From: Lachnoclostridium sp. UBA5890
Lineage (GTDB): Bacteria; Bacillota; Clostridia; Lachnospirales; Lachnospiraceae
Assembly (NCBI GenBank): GCA_002431395.1
Contig: DJEU01000025.1
Coordinates: 140,897 to 204,896 of the forward strand
Direction of reading: 5' to 3'
DNA length: 64,000 nt
Part shown: positions 1 through 8,080 of the stretch, piece after piece
Position numbering within the stretch: position 1 is the stretch's first letter
Layout: the number at the start of each line of letters is the position of its first letter
Made by a program: the position numbers and the translations under genes
The notes under the pieces: generated by a model
Seen by the model: only the letters and a program-made list of their open reading frames with translations
Told to the model about the DNA's origin: nothing
Database searches by the model: none

Positions 1-61
1 AATGTATGGAAATCAAAGTCTCTTACGTGCAAGCACGGCGATTCATTGATTTCCATACATT
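1..61. repeat. Nested inverted repeat at window edge
   Basis: Bases 1-16 and 46-61 are perfect reverse complements (16 bp), and the 29-base loop holds a smaller stem, CGTG/CACG at 26-29 and 34-37 around CAAG. The left end coincides with the window start, so the repeat may extend further. It could be a structured intergenic repeat, a terminator of an upstream gene or an element end. No run of T follows the right arm, which speaks against a simple terminator. Confidence 0.6.
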
Positions 62-110
62 GGATCCTGAATAGTTACAATTATTTATGGAATTACGGCG
101 ACGTGTTTGT

Positions 111-116
111 TATAAT
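111..116 (+). promoter_or_regulatory. Probable -10 box for the mntA/hepT pair
   Basis: TATAAT lies 14 bases before the first candidate ATG at 130. No good -35 hexamer is seen at 16-18 bases upstream, so the promoter is weak or depends on an activator. Confidence 0.35.
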
Positions 117-129
117 TTTGATGTAGGGG

Positions 130-459
130 ATGAGAAATTTGACTAGAAATTATGATATGACAATGTTTAAAGAAACAGGAATTCGACAACAGGTAATTGA
201 AGAAATAATTCAGATCGCCAAATTGAATCACGTTGAAAAAGTAATCTTGTTTGGTTCCAGAGCAAGAGGAGATTACAAAGAACGAAGTGATATTGATTTA
301 GCATTTTCAGGTGGCAATAGCAGCGAATTTATTTTAACAGTAGATGAGGAAACTTCTACCTTGTTAAAATTTGATGTAGTTGATCTGGAAAAGCCTGTTA
401 GGAAAGAACTGCGGGAATCCATCGAAAGAGAGGGGATGGTAATTTATGAAGAAATATGA
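130..459 (+). CDS. mntA: MntA-type minimal nucleotidyltransferase (antitoxin)
   Basis: Small DNA polymerase beta-fold nucleotidyltransferase of 109 aa, the usual size for MntA antitoxins. The catalytic signature GSx10DxD is intact: G42-S43, then D54 and D56. In the characterised family MntA adds AMP to a tyrosine of the HepT toxin next to its catalytic motif and so silences it; that role here is inferred from family and context. The next gene overlaps by 14 bases and encodes the HepT-like partner. Start is uncertain: ATG 130 has almost no room for a ribosome site, whereas TTG 139 lies about 9 bases after AGGGG (125-129). Base composition is AT-rich like the other genes up to 3182, unlike the core genes that follow. 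Confidence 0.85.
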   Translation: MRNLTRNYDMTMFKETGIRQQVIEEIIQIAKLNHVEKVILFGSRARGDYKERSDIDLAFSGGNSSEFILTVDEETSTLLKFDVVDLEKPVRKELRESIEREGMVIYEEI

Positions 460-835
460 GAATTTCAAAGCGGCTTTGAATAATTTGAAAGATATTTATG
501 ATTATGAAGAGCCATACAGTAATGTTGAAACAGCAGGAATTGTTGGTTTGTATGAAATTTGCTTTGAACAGGCGTGGAAAGCGATGAAAGAAATACTGGG
601 AAATAATGGATATGCTGAGGGAGCAACTGGGTCGCCCAAAACGATATTGAAGACGGCTTTCTCAGCAGGAATGATAACAGATGAGTCTTTGTGGTTAGAC
701 GCACTTGTTTCAAGAAATAATGTTGCTCATGCATATAATCAGGACATTGCAATGGACATAATCAACCGAACAAAAGAATGCTATTATGATATGTTTGTTG
801 AGTTGAGTCAGATGCTAGAGAAGAATTGGGTGTAA
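446..835 (+). CDS. hepT: HepT/HI0074-type HEPN protein (toxin)
   Basis: 129-aa all-helical protein of the nucleotidyltransferase substrate-binding (HI0074) branch of HEPN proteins. It carries RNNVAHAY at residues 90-97, an exact Rx4HxY motif: R90 and H95 would form the RNase site and Y97 is the residue that MntA enzymes AMPylate in the characterised pair. Start ATG 446 overlaps the end of mntA by 14 bases and is preceded by AGGGG, so the two are translationally coupled. Members with this motif cleave tRNA or other RNA when unmodified; the actual target here cannot be read from the sequence. The antitoxin-first order is usual for the family. Confidence 0.85.
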   Translation: MKKYENFKAALNNLKDIYDYEEPYSNVETAGIVGLYEICFEQAWKAMKEILGNNGYAEGATGSPKTILKTAFSAGMITDESLWLDALVSRNNVAHAYNQDIAMDIINRTKECYYDMFVELSQMLEKNWV

Positions 836-862
836 AAAAAATATATGAATTGCGAGGGAAAT

Positions 863-1076
863 ATGAGTAAGATACATAGGATTTGAAGATTTTGTTAATC
901 TATTTGTTAATGGAAAAGATAGATTTGTACGTCCTATTTCGTGGGATGATAAGTATGAAGGGGTATTTATTTTCACACATAAAGACAAAAGAAGATATTT
1001 ATAAATTGTACATGAAATGTATTTTCATAAAAGAGAAGTATTTGAGAAAATAGTGCATATAAATTTTACTGAATAA
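863..1076 (+). pseudogene. Broken remnant of a DUF2971-like gene
   Basis: An ATG at 863 behind GAGGG opens a short frame that stops after seven codons. A shifted frame (codons from 879) reads GFEDFVNLFVNGKDRF, then VRPISWDDKYEG, which resembles the N-terminal 'R-P-x-x-W-x-D-x-x-E' region of DUF2971-type proteins. It hits a stop at 1002-1004, then stays open to a stop at 1074-1076. The frameshift, the internal stop and the short length mark it as decayed and internally deleted. It sits between the toxin-antitoxin pair and the helicase gene. The family assignment is from memory of the motif and is tentative; that it is broken is clear. Confidence 0.5.
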
Positions 1077-1090
1077 GGAGTAATAATATA

Positions 1091-2845
1091 ATGAATATTA
1101 ATGTTTCAAGACCTGTTATAAAACAAATTAAAGACAGTAGAGATTCGTTGGATTATTTTGAAACAGTATCATTGCCTGCAGAAGACGAAAAAACACAAGA
1201 AATTATTATGAATTTTCCAACTGTTTATATTCACAATTGGAAAGATTCAGAAGATTTTGAGGTTTACATAGGCGAGTCAAATGATATTTTCAAAAGAACT
1301 CGACAACATTATGATGCTGCCTCGGATATAACAAAGTGGCAAAGTAAGTTAGTAGGAAATGATGCGAGGCTTTTTATAATAGCGCATGAACATTTTAATA
1401 AATCATTGACATTAGATATTGAAAATAGATTGATGCATTACATGATGAGTATAGATTGTGTGAAACATGTTCATAATTTAAGAGATAATCCACAGACAAA
1501 TTATTATCCTATGGAAGAATTAGATGTTATATTTGGTAAAATCTGGAGAGGACTGCGTAAGGAAAATAAGGAACTATTTCCAACGGAAAGTAAAATTAAA
1601 GATTCGGCCATATATAAGGCATCTCCATTACATAAACTAACAAAGGAACAAGAAAAGGCTAGGGAATTAATAATTAATAAGGTTTATAAAGCCGTTGAAA
1701 ATGGTGAGTCAAATCAATTGATTTTTATTGAAGGAGAAGCAGGAACTGGAAAGACAGTTCTTAACAGTAGCACATTTTATGAATTGTACTGTTTGGCGGA
1801 GGAAGAAAAAAGAAAATTGAATTGTCAATTAATAGTTAACCATGATGAGCAGATTATTGTTTATAAACAAATTGCCGATAAATTGGGGTTGGTTGAAAAG
1901 TATGGTAATGTTGTTAATAAACCAACAAACTTTATTAATACACATTCAGAAGAAAATCCTGTTGATGTTGTGTTTGTAGATGAAGCACATTTATTACTAA
2001 CTCAAGGAAAACAGTCATATCAGGGCAAAAATCAACTAAAAGATATAATTGATAGAGCAAAGGTTACAGTTGTAATGTTTGATGAATATCAGATTCTTAC
2101 AACGGAACAATTTTGGGAGGCGCAAATTCTAGATAAATATCGGGAACAAGCAAAATTAGAAGATAATTATATTGTGTTGGATAAACAATTACGTATGCAG
2201 GTTAATGAAGAAACGATGGATTGGATTGATTCATTTACAAAACAAGGACAATTAAGGAAAATTCCAAAAACTTTAGGGGGATATTGTCTTAAAGTGTTTA
2301 ACAGTCCAGAGAATCTTGATATAGAAATTCGAAAAAGAGCGAATGAAAGTAATTCAGAATTATCTCGAGTAATTGCTACATACGATTGGGAATATAGTAG
2401 GATTAATAAGCCTAAAGACCATTTATTGAAATATTGGGAAGTTTTAATTGGAAAATGGCATAAGCCATGGAATCGAGAACTTGAATGCGAACTTTCAAAA
2501 AAGGAAAAAAGAAAAAATCGCGGACTCTCGTGGGCTGAGCAACCTCAGACGATAAATGAGGTGGGGTCTACATTTACAATTCAAGGTTTTGATTTGAATT
2601 ATGCAGGTGTGATACTTGGACCATCAGTAAAATATCGTAATGGACAAATTATTTATGATCCAACAGCCAGTTATAATAAAAAGGCAATAAGAAACAGAAC
2701 TTTATCAGATGGAACAAAACAAAAATTTGGACAGACATTAATTCAACATGAAGTAAGAGTGCTTATGACACGTGGTGTAAATGGAATGTATATATATGCG
2801 TGTGATCCTGAATTACGTCAAGCATTATTAGAGGCCGCACAATAA
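1091..2845 (+). CDS. GIY-YIG nuclease fused to Schlafen-like (DUF2075) helicase
   Basis: 584-aa two-domain protein. Residues 44-120 look like a GIY-YIG endonuclease domain: TVYIHNW at 44-50, VYIGES at 58-63, R71, and E111 as the likely metal ligand. Residues about 180-580 match the DUF2075/Schlafen group 3-like P-loop helicase family: Walker A GEAGTGKT at 215-222, Walker B VVFVDEAH at 293-300, a DEYQ at 331-334, and an 'LDKQLRMQ' block. The predicted protein combines DNA or RNA cleavage with an ATP-driven motor, a typical make-up of phage-defence effectors. AAGGAG at 1076-1081 supports ATG 1091. The MazG-type gene begins 16 bases downstream and is surely co-transcribed. Composition is AT-rich. 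Function in defence is inferred. Confidence 0.8.
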   Translation: MNINVSRPVIKQIKDSRDSLDYFETVSLPAEDEKTQEIIMNFPTVYIHNWKDSEDFEVYIGESNDIFKRTRQHYDAASDITKWQSKLVGNDARLFIIAHEHFNKSLTLDIENRLMHYMMSIDCVKHVHNLRDNPQTNYYPMEELDVIFGKIWRGLRKENKELFPTESKIKDSAIYKASPLHKLTKEQEKARELIINKVYKAVENGESNQLIFIEGEAGTGKTVLNSSTFYELYCLAEEEKRKLNCQLIVNHDEQIIVYKQIADKLGLVEKYGNVVNKPTNFINTHSEENPVDVVFVDEAHLLLTQGKQSYQGKNQLKDIIDRAKVTVVMFDEYQILTTEQFWEAQILDKYREQAKLEDNYIVLDKQLRMQVNEETMDWIDSFTKQGQLRKIPKTLGGYCLKVFNSPENLDIEIRKRANESNSELSRVIATYDWEYSRINKPKDHLLKYWEVLIGKWHKPWNRELECELSKKEKRKNRGLSWAEQPQTINEVGSTFTIQGFDLNYAGVILGPSVKYRNGQIIYDPTASYNKKAIRNRTLSDGTKQKFGQTLIQHEVRVLMTRGVNGMYIYACDPELRQALLEAAQ

Positions 2846-2861
2846 AGGAGGCAAATTATCA

Positions 2862-3182
2862 ATGAAACAGGAAACAATAAATAGAATTAGAAAATTTTCA
2901 CTGGACAGAGATTGGAATCAATTTCATTCGCCGGGTAATCTTGCTAAATCAATTGTCATTGAGGCTGCAGAGTTATTGGAGTGTTTTCAATGGTCAGATA
3001 CAGAATATGATTTACAACATGTAAAAGAAGAACTAGCAGATGTTATGGTATATAGTCAAAATTTGTTAGATAAACTTAATCTAGACGCTGATGAAATTAT
3101 TAATATGAAAATGTCACAGAATGAAGCTAAGTATCCAGTGGAAAAATCTAAGGGTAACTCAGATAAATATGACCGACTTTAG
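2862..3182 (+). CDS. MazG-type nucleotide pyrophosphohydrolase
   Basis: 106-aa all-alpha NTP pyrophosphohydrolase of the single-domain MazG/dCTPase-like group. The metal-binding pattern ExxE...ExxD is present as E34-E37 and E57-D60, preceded by a 'W-x-x-F-H-x-P-x-N-L-A-x-S' block near residues 18-30 that is typical of the family. Such enzymes cut NTPs or modified dNTPs to the monophosphate and pyrophosphate. AAAGGAGG at 2845-2852 precedes ATG 2862; the gap after the helicase gene is only 16 bases, so the two form an operon. The pairing suggests either nucleotide depletion during infection or clearance of a nucleotide signal; neither is proven here. Confidence 0.85.
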   Translation: MKQETINRIRKFSLDRDWNQFHSPGNLAKSIVIEAAELLECFQWSDTEYDLQHVKEELADVMVYSQNLLDKLNLDADEIINMKMSQNEAKYPVEKSKGNSDKYDRL

Positions 3183-3287
3183 ATAACCTTCATTATATTA
3201 TTTGTATCACTTGGAGCAAATTTTATCCGTTAATGGGTTCAGAACATGTTCCATATATCGAAATAATTTTTTAGGAGAAAGAAAACA

Positions 3288-3764
3288 ATGCTAAACATAC
3301 TTTTCATCTGCCACGGCAATATCTGTCGCTCCCCTATGTGCGAATTTATTTTCCGTGACAAAGTTCAAAAACTAGGACTGGGAGAGCAGTTTCATATCGA
3401 ATCTGCGGCGACCAGTACGGAAGAAATTGGAAATATGCCGCATCATGGCACACAGCAGATTCTGTCGAGGCTTGGCATCAGCTGTTATGGCAAGCGGGCG
3501 AGACAGATCCGTAAGAAAGATTATGAAGAATATGACTATTTGATTGGGATGGACGACATGAACATCCGCAATATGAAACGCGTCTTTGGCGAAGATAAAG
3601 ACAAAAAGATTTACAAATTTTTGTCTTTTGCCGGGGAGGAAAGAAGTATTGCGGATCCGTGGTATACCGGGGATTTTGAACGGACTTACCGCGATGTGGA
3701 CGAGGCGTGCGATGCCTTTCTTTCCTATTTGATTCAAAAAGGAGAGGTCGTGACCCGGAGTTGA
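3288..3764 (+). CDS. Low-molecular-weight protein-tyrosine phosphatase
   Basis: 158-aa phosphatase of the arsenate-reductase-like LMW-PTP family. The P-loop CHGNICRS is at residues 8-15 (nucleophile C8, R14, S15) and the general-acid loop DPWYTGDF at 123-130 (D123). Length is normal. It hydrolyses phosphotyrosine, or possibly phosphoarginine, on proteins; the substrate is unknown. AGGAGA at 3273-3278 supports ATG 3288. The stop TGA overlaps the likely TTG start of the MATE gene, so the two are coupled. Composition becomes core-like here, marking the right edge of the accessory patch. Confidence 0.93.
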   Translation: MLNILFICHGNICRSPMCEFIFRDKVQKLGLGEQFHIESAATSTEEIGNMPHHGTQQILSRLGISCYGKRARQIRKKDYEEYDYLIGMDDMNIRNMKRVFGEDKDKKIYKFLSFAGEERSIADPWYTGDFERTYRDVDEACDAFLSYLIQKGEVVTRS

Positions 3765-5089
3765 TTTACAATAGAAAACAATTAAAGGCATTGATCCTGC
3801 CGCTGATGTTTGAACAGTTTTTGAATGTTATGGTAGGAATGGTCGATACGCTGATGGTATCGAAAGCCGGAGAAGCCGCTGTGTCGGGTGTAGCATTGAC
3901 AACCAATATCAATCTGCTTATCATACAGGTGATGGCGGCGCTGGCGACCGGAGGGGCCGTCGTCTGTAGTCAGTACAATGGACGGAAAGATACCGAAGAG
4001 GCGACATTTGCGGCGGCACAGCTGGAAACCGTGCTTCTTGTGTTTTCGGTGGTGGCTGCGTTGATCTGTGCCGTATTTGGACATCGGATGCTGCCGGCAA
4101 TTTTTGGAAAAGTCGAAGAGACGGTAATGCACAGTGCATGGATTTATATGTTTGTGACGGCGTTATCTTATCCGTTCCTTGGTGTCTATAATGCCGGTGC
4201 GGCCATTTTTCGAAGTGTCGGAAACAGTAAAGTCAGTATGATCCTTAGTGTGGTCATGAATGCGATTAATATTGTGCTAAATGCCGTGCTTGTTATGATG
4301 GGGTACGGTGTGCTTGGTGTGGCACTTGCTACATTGGTGAGCCGTATTGTGTGTGGAATATGCATGGTCATTTTGGTGATGAAACCATACAATCCATTGC
4401 AGCTGAAACGATTGCGGGAACTGCTGCCGAATCGAAAAATGATAACGAGAATTTTGCGGATTGGAATTCCAAGTGGAATCGAAAATAGTATGTTTCAAGT
4501 GGGAAAACTGATGGTAGTAAGCATGATCACGAGATTTGGAACCGCAGCGATCGCGGCAAACTCGGTTAGTTATTCAGTCATTGAATTTCCGAATATTCCG
4601 GGAATGTCGATGGGACTTGCCTTGATCACGGTTGTTGGAAATTGTCTGGGAGCCGGAGAAATAGAGCAGGCGAAGAAATATACAAAGAAATTGATGATGC
4701 TTGCGTATGCCGGCGACTGGATTATGAACGCCTTATTGTTTGTCTTCGCACCGCAGGTGGCTGGCGTATTTTCACTGTCAAAAGAGGCGACCGATATGGC
4801 GGTAGAAGTGCTTCGCTGGTTCAGTTCCGTCGCAGTCTTTATCTGGCCGCTTAGTTTTACGCTGCCAAATGCATTGCGGGCGGCGGGAGACGTCAAATAT
4901 ACGATGCTTACCGGAATTTTGTCCATGTGGCTGTTCCGCGTACTTTGCAGTTATTTTCTTGCCGTGGTATGCAATCTTGGGATTTTGGGAGTGTGGTATG
5001 GCATGTTTATTGACTGGGGCGTGCGATCCCTGTTCTTTGTCATCCGTTATTTATCGGGAAAATGGCAGACAAAAAAAGTTATTTCATAG
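3761..5089 (+). CDS. MATE-family multidrug/sodium antiporter
   Basis: Polytopic protein with about 12 membrane segments in two homologous halves, matching the MATE (NorM/DinF-like) family that exports drugs or metabolites in exchange for Na+ or H+. The reading frame is open from ATG 3707, but that start would add residues encoded inside the phosphatase gene. TTG 3761, overlapping the upstream stop and about 14 bases after GGAGAG (3741-3746), gives 442 aa and the short N-terminus expected of the family (charged residues, then 'LILPLMFEQFLN'). Transport substrate cannot be told. A hairpin terminator follows the stop. Confidence 0.88.
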   Translation: MIYNRKQLKALILPLMFEQFLNVMVGMVDTLMVSKAGEAAVSGVALTTNINLLIIQVMAALATGGAVVCSQYNGRKDTEEATFAAAQLETVLLVFSVVAALICAVFGHRMLPAIFGKVEETVMHSAWIYMFVTALSYPFLGVYNAGAAIFRSVGNSKVSMILSVVMNAINIVLNAVLVMMGYGVLGVALATLVSRIVCGICMVILVMKPYNPLQLKRLRELLPNRKMITRILRIGIPSGIENSMFQVGKLMVVSMITRFGTAAIAANSVSYSVIEFPNIPGMSMGLALITVVGNCLGAGEIEQAKKYTKKLMMLAYAGDWIMNALLFVFAPQVAGVFSLSKEATDMAVEVLRWFSSVAVFIWPLSFTLPNALRAAGDVKYTMLTGILSMWLFRVLCSYFLAVVCNLGILGVWYGMFIDWGVRSLFFVIRYLSGKWQTKKVIS

Positions 5090-5090
5090 A

Positions 5091-5124
5091 AAGAGGGTTG
5101 CCCGTTTTGGACAACCCTTTCATT
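5091..5124. terminator. Bidirectional terminator
   Basis: Stem AGAGGGTTG/CAACCCTTT (about 5092-5100 with 5112-5120, including one G-T pair), with T-rich sequence after it on the plus strand and A-rich sequence before it. It separates the convergent MATE gene and the zinc-ribbon protein gene. Confidence 0.8.
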
Positions 5125-6054
5125 TTATTCTTCTACATTTTCGCCTTCGTTTGCTTCTTCCGGTTTTTCATTTTCCTTAGAATCTAAATATTCGCCGTAG
5201 CGTTCATCCACCAGCTGATCGATGTAGCCTCGGCTGAACAATGGAAATGCTTCGGTCAATTCCTCTTTTAACCGGTCTGTGATCATCAGGAAATTTTCCT
5301 CGTCACTCAGGCTTTCATCCGATGGAAGAGCAGCAAAATAGTCATCGGTAAAATGTTCTGCGATGTAATTTTCAACATCTTCGAGTACATTTTCTTCTTC
5401 GGAAACAAGTGTTTTGATGCTGTTTGCTTTATGAATTGAAGAAATTCCGATAATCATAAAAATGGTAAATACAATCGTTAAAACAACAACAGAAAATGTG
5501 TTAAATATTGTCAATACACCTAAGCCGTTTAAAAGTGCAAAAAGATAACCAAGGACAGCAAACACGATAAAACTGATTCCGCTGAATTTAAAATCCGAAT
5601 AGGTATCTTTTTTATTGACATAAACGGTACTGGCTTCCGTACGAAGGTCGGAGAGAAGTTTATTTGCTTCCTCATCCTGAATCTCAGCATATTTTTCTTC
5701 GAATTTCGGAAGCAGAAGTTCCAGATCCAGAGGTTCGTCGTCATCTGCATTTTCGGTCAGACCATCAAAGAGCTGATGGATATAAACCAGTTCTTTTCCG
5801 GCGACGATAATATCGTAGGCAGGGATTTCACCCTCTTCATTTTCCGGCTGTGGACGTACAGCACAACTGAGCAGTCCCGCGCGGTTTAAGTAACTGACAA
5901 GTTTAGCAGCTGTTTCTTCTTTGGCGAGAGAGCCGATGGCAACCGGTTCATTTTCATCGATTTCTTCCGGAAGTTCCTCGACCAGATCACAACCGCAGTC
6001 TACACAAGTAGTAACTCCATTAATATATTCATTTCTACATTTTGGACACCACAT
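5125..6054 (-). CDS. Zinc-ribbon membrane protein of unknown function
   Basis: 309-aa protein I do not recognise as a named family. An N-terminal zinc ribbon has C3-C6 and C17-C20. Residues 40-95 look like a small alpha/beta DUF2007-like (ACT-like) fold. There are two membrane segments at about 158-177 and 180-205, then an acidic, helical C-terminal tail of about 100 aa. The arrangement suggests a membrane sensor or adaptor with both ends in the cytoplasm. GGAG sits upstream of its ATG on the minus strand (complement of 6060-6067). It is a single-gene unit, convergent with the MATE gene and divergent from the radical SAM operon. Confidence 0.75.
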   Translation of the reverse strand: MWCPKCRNEYINGVTTCVDCGCDLVEELPEEIDENEPVAIGSLAKEETAAKLVSYLNRAGLLSCAVRPQPENEEGEIPAYDIIVAGKELVYIHQLFDGLTENADDDEPLDLELLLPKFEEKYAEIQDEEANKLLSDLRTEASTVYVNKKDTYSDFKFSGISFIVFAVLGYLFALLNGLGVLTIFNTFSVVVLTIVFTIFMIIGISSIHKANSIKTLVSEEENVLEDVENYIAEHFTDDYFAALPSDESLSDEENFLMITDRLKEELTEAFPLFSRGYIDQLVDERYGEYLDSKENEKPEEANEGENVEE

Positions 6055-6127
6055 AAATAAGCTCCTTTCTTAAAGCATAATTCTAGACATAATTTTAGCA
6101 TAGCAGGCAAAAAAAAGCAATTTATTC

Positions 6128-6156
6128 TTGTAGAGAATTTTCAAGAATGTTATAAT
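6128..6156 (+). promoter_or_regulatory. Sigma-A promoter for the radical SAM operon
   Basis: -35 TTGTAG (6128-6133), 17-base spacer, -10 TATAAT (6151-6156), 40 bases before the ATG at 6197. Confidence 0.8.
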
Positions 6157-6196
6157 GAGAAAGTGACGAACATTAAGAACAGGAGCAGATACCATT

Positions 6197-8080
6197 ATGG
6201 CTTTGAAAAACAGACGTTTTTTGGCACTTTCGGATGAAATTCTGATGAGTGTAGAAAAACCTGCCAGATATACAGGAAATGAAATTAATATGGTAAAAAA
6301 AGACCCGGCATCGGTAGATGTCCGGTTTTGTATGTGTTTCCCGGATGTGTATGAGATTGGAATGTCGCATCTGGGAATCCAGATATTATATGATATGTTT
6401 AATCAGTGGGAAGACACGTATTGCGAGAGAGTTTATTCTCCGTGGCCGGATCTTGACAAGATTATGAGGGAAAAACACATTCCGTTGTTTGCGCTTGAGA
6501 GCCAGCAGCCGATCAAAGAGTTTGACTTTTTAGGAATTACACTGCAGTATGAAATGTGTTATACCAATATTTTGCAGGTGTTAGATCTGTCCGGGATTCC
6601 GCTGTATACGAAAGACCGCACGATGGAAGATCCGTTTGTCGTCTGCGGGGGACCTTGTACGTATAATCCGGAACCGATCGCGGATTTTTTTGATCTGGTT
6701 TATATCGGTGAGGGCGAGACGTCGTACCGTGAACTTTTGGATAAATATAAAGAATGGAAAAAATCGGGAAAATCAAGACGGGAATTTTTGAAGATTGCGG
6801 CGACAGTGGATGGAATCTATGTGCCATCTTTGTACGATGTTACGTATAATCAGGATGGAACGATCCATGCCATGGTGCCAAACTGTGAAACGGCGCCGGA
6901 AAAGGTGAAAAAACAGGTGGTCAATGATCTGACTCATACGTATTATCCGAAAAAGCCATTGGTCCCTTATATCAAGGCGACGCAGGACCGCGTTGTGCTG
7001 GAGATTCAGCGAGGATGCATCCGTGGATGCCGTTTCTGCCAGGCGGGAATGATCTATCGTCCGATCCGTCCAAGAGACATTGATTATCTGAAAAAAATGG
7101 CAGTTACGATGCTTGATAATACCGGATATGAGGAAATTACACTGAGTTCATTGAGCTCCAGTGACTATAAAGAATTATCGGAATTAGTGTATTTTCTGAT
7201 TGATGAATGTGATGAGCGAAAGATTAATATTTCGCTGCCGTCACTGCGAATCGATGCCTTTTCGCTGGATGTTATGAGTAAAGTGCAGGATGTCAAAAAG
7301 AGCAGTCTGACGTTTGCGCCGGAGGCAGGATCCCAGCGAATGCGTAATGTGATCAATAAAGGTCTTACCGAAGAAGTGATCTTGTCGGGTGCATGGGAGG
7401 CATTTCAGGGCGGATGGAACCGTGTAAAATTGTACTTTATGCTTGGACTCCCGGGCGAGCGGGAAGACGATATCGAGCAGATTGCGGTATTGGCGGATAA
7501 AATTGCTGCCAAATATTTTGAACTGCCCAAAGAAGAACGTCATGGACGGCCGGAGATCGTGGCAAGTTCGTCCTTTTTTGTACCGAAACCATTTACGCCA
7601 TTCCAATGGTCGCCGATGAATACGGCAGAACAGTTTGAGACGAAGCGGCGTTTTCTGCTTGGAAAAGTGAAAGAGCAGTTAAACCAGCGTTCGATCCGTT
7701 ATCAATGTCACGACGCGGTTACTTCCGAGTTAGAGGGAATTTTTGCCAGAGGAGACCGCAAACTGTGTAAAGTGATTGAGGATGCGTATCGCAGAGGCTG
7801 TATTTTTGACGCGTGGACGGATTATTTTAAAGAAGATGTATGGGAACAGGTAATGGATGAAAATGGTGTTTCGCGCTATTTTTATAATTACCGGGAGCGC
7901 GGCAAAGATGAAATTTTCCCATGGGATTTTATTGATATTGGAGTTTCCAAGAATTTCCTGTACCGCGAATATGAAAATTCCCTGCAGGAAAAAGTGACCC
8001 CGAATTGCCGGGCAAAATGTAGTGGATGTGGAGCCGCCAAATTTGGTTCAGGTGTCTGCATGGAATGGAGGCAGGCATGA
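6197..8080 (+). CDS. B12-binding-type radical SAM protein (TIGR03960 family)
   Basis: 627-aa protein. The N-terminal ~190 residues form the cobalamin-binding-like Rossmann region (FPDVYEIGMSHLG near 49-61). The radical SAM core follows, with the 4Fe-4S ligands C274, C278 and C281 in CIRGCRFC. The C-terminus has an extra Cys-rich segment (CRAKCSGCGAAKFGSGVC) that probably binds metal. Reaction and substrate are unknown for the family. The next gene (TIGR03936) overlaps by 4 bases and RNase G follows by another 4-base overlap, so the product is likely tied to RNA modification or processing; that link is inference from context. Confidence 0.9.
   Translation: MALKNRRFLALSDEILMSVEKPARYTGNEINMVKKDPASVDVRFCMCFPDVYEIGMSHLGIQILYDMFNQWEDTYCERVYSPWPDLDKIMREKHIPLFALESQQPIKEFDFLGITLQYEMCYTNILQVLDLSGIPLYTKDRTMEDPFVVCGGPCTYNPEPIADFFDLVYIGEGETSYRELLDKYKEWKKSGKSRREFLKIAATVDGIYVPSLYDVTYNQDGTIHAMVPNCETAPEKVKKQVVNDLTHTYYPKKPLVPYIKATQDRVVLEIQRGCIRGCRFCQAGMIYRPIRPRDIDYLKKMAVTMLDNTGYEEITLSSLSSSDYKELSELVYFLIDECDERKINISLPSLRIDAFSLDVMSKVQDVKKSSLTFAPEAGSQRMRNVINKGLTEEVILSGAWEAFQGGWNRVKLYFMLGLPGEREDDIEQIAVLADKIAAKYFELPKEERHGRPEIVASSSFFVPKPFTPFQWSPMNTAEQFETKRRFLLGKVKEQLNQRSIRYQCHDAVTSELEGIFARGDRKLCKVIEDAYRRGCIFDAWTDYFKEDVWEQVMDENGVSRYFYNYRERGKDEIFPWDFIDIGVSKNFLYREYENSLQEKVTPNCRAKCSGCGAAKFGSGVCMEWRQA

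Noticed and set aside
3242..3251. GAACATGTTC palindrome as a LexA (SOS) box
   Set aside because: Firmicutes LexA boxes have four bases between GAAC and GTTC; here there are two, and no promoter is placed around it.
3707..3760. ATG 3707 as the MATE start
   Set aside because: It would place 18 extra residues inside the phosphatase gene and lacks a ribosome site; TTG 3761 fits the family N-terminus.
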